Assembly (NCBI GenBank): GCA_016721085.1 | Contig: JADKJI010000044.1 | Span: forward strand, 1 to 59,642 | From: Chitinophagaceae bacterium | Lineage (GTDB): Bacteria > Bacteroidota > Bacteroidia > Chitinophagales > Chitinophagaceae | Length of the DNA: 59,642 bases | Direction of reading: 5' to 3' | Shown: positions 55,001 through 59,642 of the stretch, piece by piece | Layout of the letters: each line of letters starts with the position of its first letter | How positions within the stretch are numbered: the stretch's first letter is position 1 | Program-made: the position numbers and the translations under genes | The notes under the pieces: model-generated | Seen by the model: only the letters and a program-made list of their open reading frames with translations | The model's database searches: none | What the model was told of the DNA's origin: nothing

Positions 55001-56223
55001 GATGCCACTATCAGAAGCCAAACTGGAAATATTATTAATTGAAAAATTGGCAGATTTTATCTGCTTACTTTCAATAGCGTGAAACTTTTGAAAAACACTG
55101 AATGGAATACTCAATCGAATACCATATATGTCATCAAGATCAATCTCTTTTTCATTTTCAAGTACATCTGCAATTATAGAAGGTTCTGTGGTACGCACTA
55201 CGGTGTAATAACTATATTCTTCAACAACTTTTTTCTCATGGAAATTAAGCTCACTACACCCACAACCACAATCACCCTCCTTAGCCACTATTCCTTCCTC
55301 TATAACAAGAATCAGCCTCTCCGGTATTTGGGATTTCTTAATTGCTAATTCACCAGCACCTTCGATCTTTTCAAGCAAATTGATAACTTGCTCATTTTTC
55401 AATTGATTTTTCGTTACTACCGCTTTTGCAAATAAAACCTTATCAATATCATCTGGACTTGTAAAGCTCAAATAGGTAGTAACAAAATATCCGTTGGTTT
55501 CTGTCCTTGCAAAAGCTACGGGGACAAAGTCAGGACTATTATCTTCTAATAAGTTGGTAGCAGCATATAATATCACTTGATAACCATCCAATTTCGCTTC
55601 ACTTAAATTTGAAATCACTTTACCTTTAACCTGATAAGAATCTTTAATTAAGGGATTAGGAATATGATCAATTGCATTTACACTCACATTTATAGAAGCA
55701 TTTGCCAAAGCGGTAGCCTGAATTTCAATCTTATCTTGAATTGGTAAAGAAGAAGCTGCTCCTATAGAAATCGAAACAAAAGCTCCCTGGGCGGATTTTA
55801 CTTCTAATGTAACTTTTGATTTTTCTAAAATATCATTTAGATCCAAATCAACAATTACTGTCCAGCTATCTTCAATAGGATAACTTTGCTCTATTTGGAA
55901 TTCTTCCTTATTGGTATAGGTAACAATAAGCTGGTAGCCATAAAGAATCCCGCATTCGATTCTGGAATAGGCTTGAAACTATACTCTACCCTTTTGAGGT
56001 TTTTCAAAGTAACTATGGTGGTACCAATATCCACAACTCCAGATATAGCACTTATGTCAATGGCTGGGATATTTAATAAAGCCAGATCTTCTGGCTTCTT
56101 AAATACCATACCTCTTTTAATTGCTCTTTCAATTGTTGAAATTGAAAATTCGGAAACGTTCTTTTCTGAAAGAATTTTTTTCAAATCCGCCAATCTTGTT
56201 GTGTCGTTGATGTTGGGCCTCAT
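52081..56223 (-). CDS. large protein of about 1,380 codons, unknown function, frameshifted
   Basis: The start MRPNINDTTRLADLKKILSE is at 56223. Open parts are 56223-55891, about 55910-53822, 53675-53406 and 53409-52081; the frameshifts near 55905, 53825, 53730 and 53410 are homopolymer-like. Visible parts in order: a leader with GTTIVTLKNLKRVEYSFKPI; a carboxypeptidase-regulatory-like beta domain (SYQVKGKVISNLSEAKLDGY); a Cys cluster (EGDCGCGCSEL); YSLPLAPGQKKQIAVLDWER; a Gly/Ser-rich hydrophobic stretch (GVIPGVGTFGSLLGISGGTS); NYNHCHAITIQYFEVLRHFS; a second Cys motif GKCNSCEVKDETRFWRWEES; a helical Ala-rich segment (MDTAQAFGKEAAELAKAAAT). No signal peptide. I do not recognise a family with known function. 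Length, Cys motifs and the coupled M23 gene suggest a specialised secreted or surface complex. Confidence 0.8.
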
Positions 56224-56592
56224 GATAAATAGTAGTTTTAATCGTATTAGTGAATACAATAAATGATAAAGAAGGCAAAAAGGAGTTCACGTAGGTGGGA
56301 AAATGTAACAAGAAAATAAAACAGCTGTGGTTAACAAGAACCAAAGTAACCCTTATTATAAAACCAAACAATACCACTAAGTGGTAATAAACTGCCCGAT
56401 TGTTTGTATTTAATGCTAAGGGGTAAAATGAAAACTAAAACAATAATTTCATTGAAGAAGAACCAAAACCTTGAGAAATATTGATTGCGGGAAATGAAGT
56501 AGTAGTTCTTGAGCCTTCCTAGGCATACCTCTAAACCTTAGTTATACTGAGGTACGCACAACAGTATCTAGAAGGTAAAAAATACTAGTGGT
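56224..56592. other. leader region of the large-protein/M23 unit
   Basis: The 369-nt gap lies between the start of the 1,380-codon gene and the stop of the DinB-like gene. It is AT-rich with no ORF. It holds the palindrome listed separately at 56367-56388, and a run of short repeats of AAAA/CAATA type near 56430-56470. Transcription would start in this stretch toward the left. Confidence 0.6.
56367..56388. promoter_or_regulatory. palindromic operator-like site with 12-mer shared with toxin operon
   Basis: AACAATACCACT (56367-56378) is identical to 49057-49068. Within it, TACCACT-A-AGTGGTA (56372-56386) is a perfect 15-bp odd palindrome. It lies about 145 nt upstream of the start at 56223. 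A half-like AATACCACTA also occurs at 20777-20786 before the TPR gene, which may be chance. Confidence 0.55.
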
Positions 56593-57210
56593 TTAATATT
56601 TTCCTTTGGGGTACCCCACCCCTCCTTTAATCTTTCTTATTTGCTTTAAATGCCTGTCTGTATGTCCAAAATGCACTACCATCAACGCATGAATACTCCT
56701 TCTACGCTCATCACCCCAACGAAAAGTGAAATGTGCTTTTAGGTCATACGTAGTATGTTGAATGAAAGAAATAATATTATCTCTTCCAAACAGGAAAAAG
56801 GCCAGGTTATCCTTGCCTTTCATAAATCCCAATGGTATGGCATTCCACTCGGCTTTATGCGGACTGGGATCATTCATCCAATTGAGATAAGCAGTATCAG
56901 GCTTGGATAAACTATCCATTTTCGGATCCGGTAATGTGCTTAGCATTATATCTGCTTCCTGCATGAATATCCTCTCATAGAGACCCAAATGCTCCAGCAC
57001 CTGAGCAATAGACCATTTCGTGGAATCTTCCTTGTAAGACCACTGAGCAAGACTTAGCCCCTCTGTTTCTTTCATTATTTCTCTCCTTGTTCTTTCCAGA
57101 TTACCGACCAGGAATTGGCGATCGGCTTCCGTCCACAAACGCTGGGAATAGGATATGAAATGTATAAAAAGGAAAACCAAAATGAAGCTGATGTATTTAT
57201 ACTGTTTCAT
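56593..57210 (-). CDS. secreted DinB-like protein
   Basis: An intact 205-residue protein with a signal peptide (ISFILVFLFIHFISYSQ). The body has the DinB four-helix pattern: LVGNLERTRREIMKETEGLS, WSIAQVLEHLGLYERIFMQE with a candidate metal His, and SIHALMVVHFGHTDRHLKQI with two more His. The C-terminal tail is rich in Gly and Lys. It would act in the periplasm; the substrate is unknown. It is the third DinB-like gene in the window and the only exported one. Confidence 0.85.
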   Translation of the reverse strand: MKQYKYISFILVFLFIHFISYSQRLWTEADRQFLVGNLERTRREIMKETEGLSLAQWSYKEDSTKWSIAQVLEHLGLYERIFMQEADIMLSTLPDPKMDSLSKPDTAYLNWMNDPSPHKAEWNAIPLGFMKGKDNLAFFLFGRDNIISFIQHTTYDLKAHFTFRWGDERRRSIHALMVVHFGHTDRHLKQIRKIKGGVGYPKGKY

Positions 57211-57948
57211 ATCAGAGGAATTTGAGTATAATATAAGCTTTTATACATTCCACTGGTAAAAGGAAGTTCAATGCGGTGAAGAAATAACTGGGATTAAGGG
57301 GATTTATATTTTATCTGTCCTTACATTTTAGATTAAAAGGATTTATCTTAGAAGGGAATAACTCATTCACCTTCCACTTCTATTCCTCTTTTGACCTCTA
57401 GCCTTGTATTAAATTCATTTATCGAGAAGTATCTAGGGACACTGCGAAAAAGAGGGGAATTCTTCGTCTCAGAGGGTTAATTGTTTTGTTCTTCGAGTCG
57501 CAGTCCCCCTTAAAAATAATACATGATCTATCACTTAAGGATTCTTTCTTTGCGCCTTGCGAGAAAAAACTGGGATTAAAGGGATTTATATTTTATATGT
57601 CACTAATAGATTAAAAAGGTTATCTGGGAAGGAGAAACCAAAAAACTAAGATCCAGTATTCTCCTTTTCCTCCTTTGACCTCCTAGCCTTGTATTTAGCC
57701 ATTTCACGCGGGGGGGGGGGGCCCGGGGACGGGTAGCACCCCCGGGGGGGGCAGTTGTGTCGCGCAGCGATCCTTTGCCCCTTAAAAGCAATACGTGAAA
57801 TTCAAAAGTAAATACCATTCTTTGCGCCTTTGCGTGAAAACCTCAACTCATTGTTATTCATTACATTACGATTCCCCGAGCCATTTAAGCCTTATATTCA
57901 ACTCATAAATAATAACATTATGAGCCGATTAATTCGTATATTCGGCTC
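57211..57948. repeat. intergenic interspersed repeats with a G/C-homopolymer block
   Basis: Two copies of a unit that starts ACTGGGATTAA-GGGATTTATATTTTAT and continues AGATTAAAAGGATT-TCTGGGAAGG lie at 57287-57356 and 57569-57632. Other repeated pieces are ATACATGATCTATCACTTAAGG, TTTCTTTGCGCCTT and GACACTGCGA (57438-57447). At 57707-57751 a run of 12 G followed by CCC-GGGG and CCCCC-GGGGGGGG occurs, unlike the rest of the window and probably an assembly artefact. No gene is supported. Confidence 0.75.
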
Positions 57949-59061
57949 ATGGCTAAATACAACTGGCAACAGTCCAACTGGCGCCAATTCACATATGCCC
58001 CCCAGGTAGCAGAAGACTTGCTACTTCAATTTGCTGAAAAAGTCGGCAGAGTATCAGGCATCCTTGAAGCGCTTCCTGAAGAGACAAGACAGGATATTGT
58101 AGTAGATATCATTTTAGCAGAAGCCATGAAAACATCTGAGATAGAAGGTGAATTCCCTAACAGGAAAGATGTGCTGTCATCTATCAGAAAAAACCTCGGC
58201 CTCCATACAGATCCAGGATACATAAAAGATAAATCGGCTATTGGTTTAGGTGAGCTTATGATCAATGTAAGAAAAACATACAAGGAACAATTATCGGAAG
58301 AAATACTTTTTACCTGGCACCGATTACTACTAGGACAAGATAAAAGAATAGCCATTGCACAATGGCGAACCCATGAAGAACCCATGCAAGTAATCTCTGG
58401 TGCCCTTGGTAAGGAGAAAGTCCATTATGAAGCCCCTCCTTCCTCTCAAGTACCAGATGAAATGAAGAAATTTATTGCATGGTTCAATGATTCAGCACCA
58501 GGAGGAAAAAATGAAATAAAGAAAGCACCCATAAGAGCTGCCATCGCCCATCTATATTTTGAAACCATCCACCCTTTTGAAGATGGTAATGGAAGAATAG
58601 GAAGAGCCATTGCAGAAAAAGCATTATCCCAAACAATAGGCCGTCCAGTTGTTCTAAGCTTATCAAGAACTATTGAAGCAAAAAAATCTATATACTATAG
58701 TTCTCTAGAGAAAGCACAACAATCAAACGAACTCACAAAATGGATTGCATACTTTGTTGCTACCACTCTGGAAGCACAGATAGAAGCAGAAAATCAGGTT
58801 AACTTCACGTTGAAAGTAACCCGATTCTTTGACCGCTTCAAAAATCAACTTAACAATCGTTAACAAACCGTAATAAAAAGAATGCTTGAAGAAGGTGCAA
58901 CTGGATTTGAAGGAGGAATGAATGCCCGAAAATATATAGGCATTACAAAAACATCAAAAGCTACAGCCACCAGAGACCTGCAACAACTCCTCGAAATGGG
59001 AGCGTTTATACTTATGGGTAAGTCTGGGGGAAGAAGTACGAGCTATACCGTAAATCTTTAA
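57949..59061 (+). CDS. Fic family protein (DUF4172-Fic-HTH) with in-frame stop at codon 305
   Basis: The protein begins MAKYNWQQSNWRQFTYAPQV and has a DUF4172-type N-terminal domain. It carries the inhibitory-helix motif T62-S-E-I-E66-G67, typical of class II Fic proteins. The Fic active site is HPFEDGNGRIGR (His208 and the following loop), normally used to AMPylate target proteins. A TAA at 58861-58863 ends the first part at 304 residues, but the same frame continues for 66 codons (QTVIKRMLEEGATGFEGGMN ... TRDLQQLLEMGAFILMGKSG ... YTVNL), giving a winged-helix-like tail and the usual family length of about 370. The stop may be a CAA-to-TAA change or a sequencing error. The gene stands alone among repeats, so transfer or a regulatory toxin-like role is possible. 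Confidence 0.88.
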
Positions 59062-59642
59062 CTGGGATTAGCAAGATTACCCTTCTATTAATGTCCACTT
59101 AATAGATTTAGAAGATTATCTGGGAAGGGAAACAATCCCCACACTCCATCGCAGTGTCTCCCGCATCGGGAGTATAAATATCGAGAAGTGTCTAGGGGAC
59201 ACTGCGAGAGGGTTATTCTGTTTGGTTTGGCCTGCGAGCCTTGAATGTATAATATGCGGAGATACTGCGACGGTGCAAAGAGAAAACATTTCAATTAACT
59301 ACTACCCCTGTATTCTCCTTTTCCTCCTTTAACCTCCTAGCCCTGTATTGATCGCGAAGCGATCCTTTGCCCCTTAAAATAATACATGATCTATCACTTA
59401 AGGATATCTTTCTTTGCGCCTTTGCGTGAAAAAAACTGGGATTAAAGGGATTTATATTCTATATGTCACTAAATAGATTAAAAGGATTATCTGGGAAGGG
59501 AAACAATTCCCACACTCCGTCGCAGTGTCTCCCGCATCGGGAGTATAAATATCGAGAAGTATCTAGGGGACACTGCGAAAAAGAGGGAATTCAATTATCT
59601 GTTTTGGAAATAAGTTTTTGTCTCCGAGTCGCAGTGTCCCCT
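59062..59642. repeat. right-end interspersed repeats
   Basis: Two more copies of the ACTGGGATTA unit start at 59061 and 59435, the first overlapping the last base of the Fic gene tail. Each is followed by an inverted pair TCGCAGTGTC ... GACACTGCGA (59149-59158 with 59198-59207; 59520-59529 with 59569-59578) enclosing CTCCCGCATCGGGAG. CCTAGCCCTGTATT and GCGAAGCGATCCTTTGCCCC also match the 57.4-57.8 kb copies. The last copy is cut by the window edge. No gene is seen. Confidence 0.85.

Noticed and set aside
31188..56223. Idea that this is a contractile injection system (eCIS) or prophage
   Set aside because: No sheath, tube, baseplate, ATPase, terminase or capsid genes are seen; the signatures are those of Tc toxins.
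57603..57818. Minus-strand open frame across the G/C block
   Set aside because: Low-complexity Gly/Pro/Arg product created by homopolymers in an interspersed repeat; no homology-like features.
1..59642. tRNA, rRNA or riboswitch genes
   Set aside because: No cloverleaf, rRNA-like stretch or known riboswitch core was recognised by eye in the gaps; a covariance search would be needed to exclude them.

Overview
This AT-rich window carries gene families typical of Bacteroidota: OmpP1/FadL, DUF4199 with a LuxR-type helix-turn-helix protein, paired WYL regulator and DinB genes, a CxPSR sulfatase and CBM9-like proteins. Shine-Dalgarno sites are mostly absent, and several genes are preceded by TAnnTTTG promoter elements. 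The overall set suggests a soil or freshwater Chitinophagaceae-like organism, but the genus cannot be fixed from the sequence. Many long genes are broken by single-base indels although the protein signal continues in another frame. This looks like uncorrected sequencing or assembly error more than real decay, so each such gene is given as one reconstructed span.

Layout. 1-8.6 kb: a WG-repeat protein (-), a Gfo/Idh/MocA oxidoreductase (+), a three-gene acyl-CoA carboxylase operon (biotin carrier, biotin carboxylase, carboxyltransferase; +), then convergent from it a clan GH-D glycosidase and, upstream of that, a CBM9-like protein (-). 9-16.5 kb: a FadL-type outer membrane protein, a lipoprotein, a sodium:solute symporter overlapping a GNAT acetyltransferase, a serine beta-lactamase-like hydrolase, and a WYL regulator with a DinB protein. 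16.8-24.2 kb: an SDR, a second DinB-like protein, a DUF1566 lipoprotein, a membrane-tethered LuxR-HTH protein with DUF4199, a VOC protein, a TPR protein and a secreted amidohydrolase. 24.2-30.8 kb: a histidine kinase/response regulator pair (-), a secreted YD-like protein, a sulfatase and an exported intradiol dioxygenase.

31-56 kb is the most distinctive part. It holds a complete Tc (insecticidal toxin complex-type) locus on the minus strand: a fused TcB-TcC gene with an RHS core, a proline-rich linker and an unrecognised C-terminal effector, then a predicted membrane protein, then a TcA gene of about 3,000 codons. A second minus-strand unit at 56.2-51.4 kb encodes a protein of about 1,380 residues of unknown function, translationally coupled (4-nt GTGA overlap) to an M23 peptidase. 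The leaders of the two units share a 12-base element, AACAATACCACT, inside an inverted repeat, which suggests common regulation. Between the units lie a flavin reductase and a nucleoside hydrolase.

56.6-59.6 kb: a secreted DinB-like protein and a Fic protein with an in-frame stop before its C-terminal winged-helix part, surrounded by an interspersed repeat. Several families of palindromic repeats fill the gaps between genes across the window, some of them nested hairpins at gene ends.
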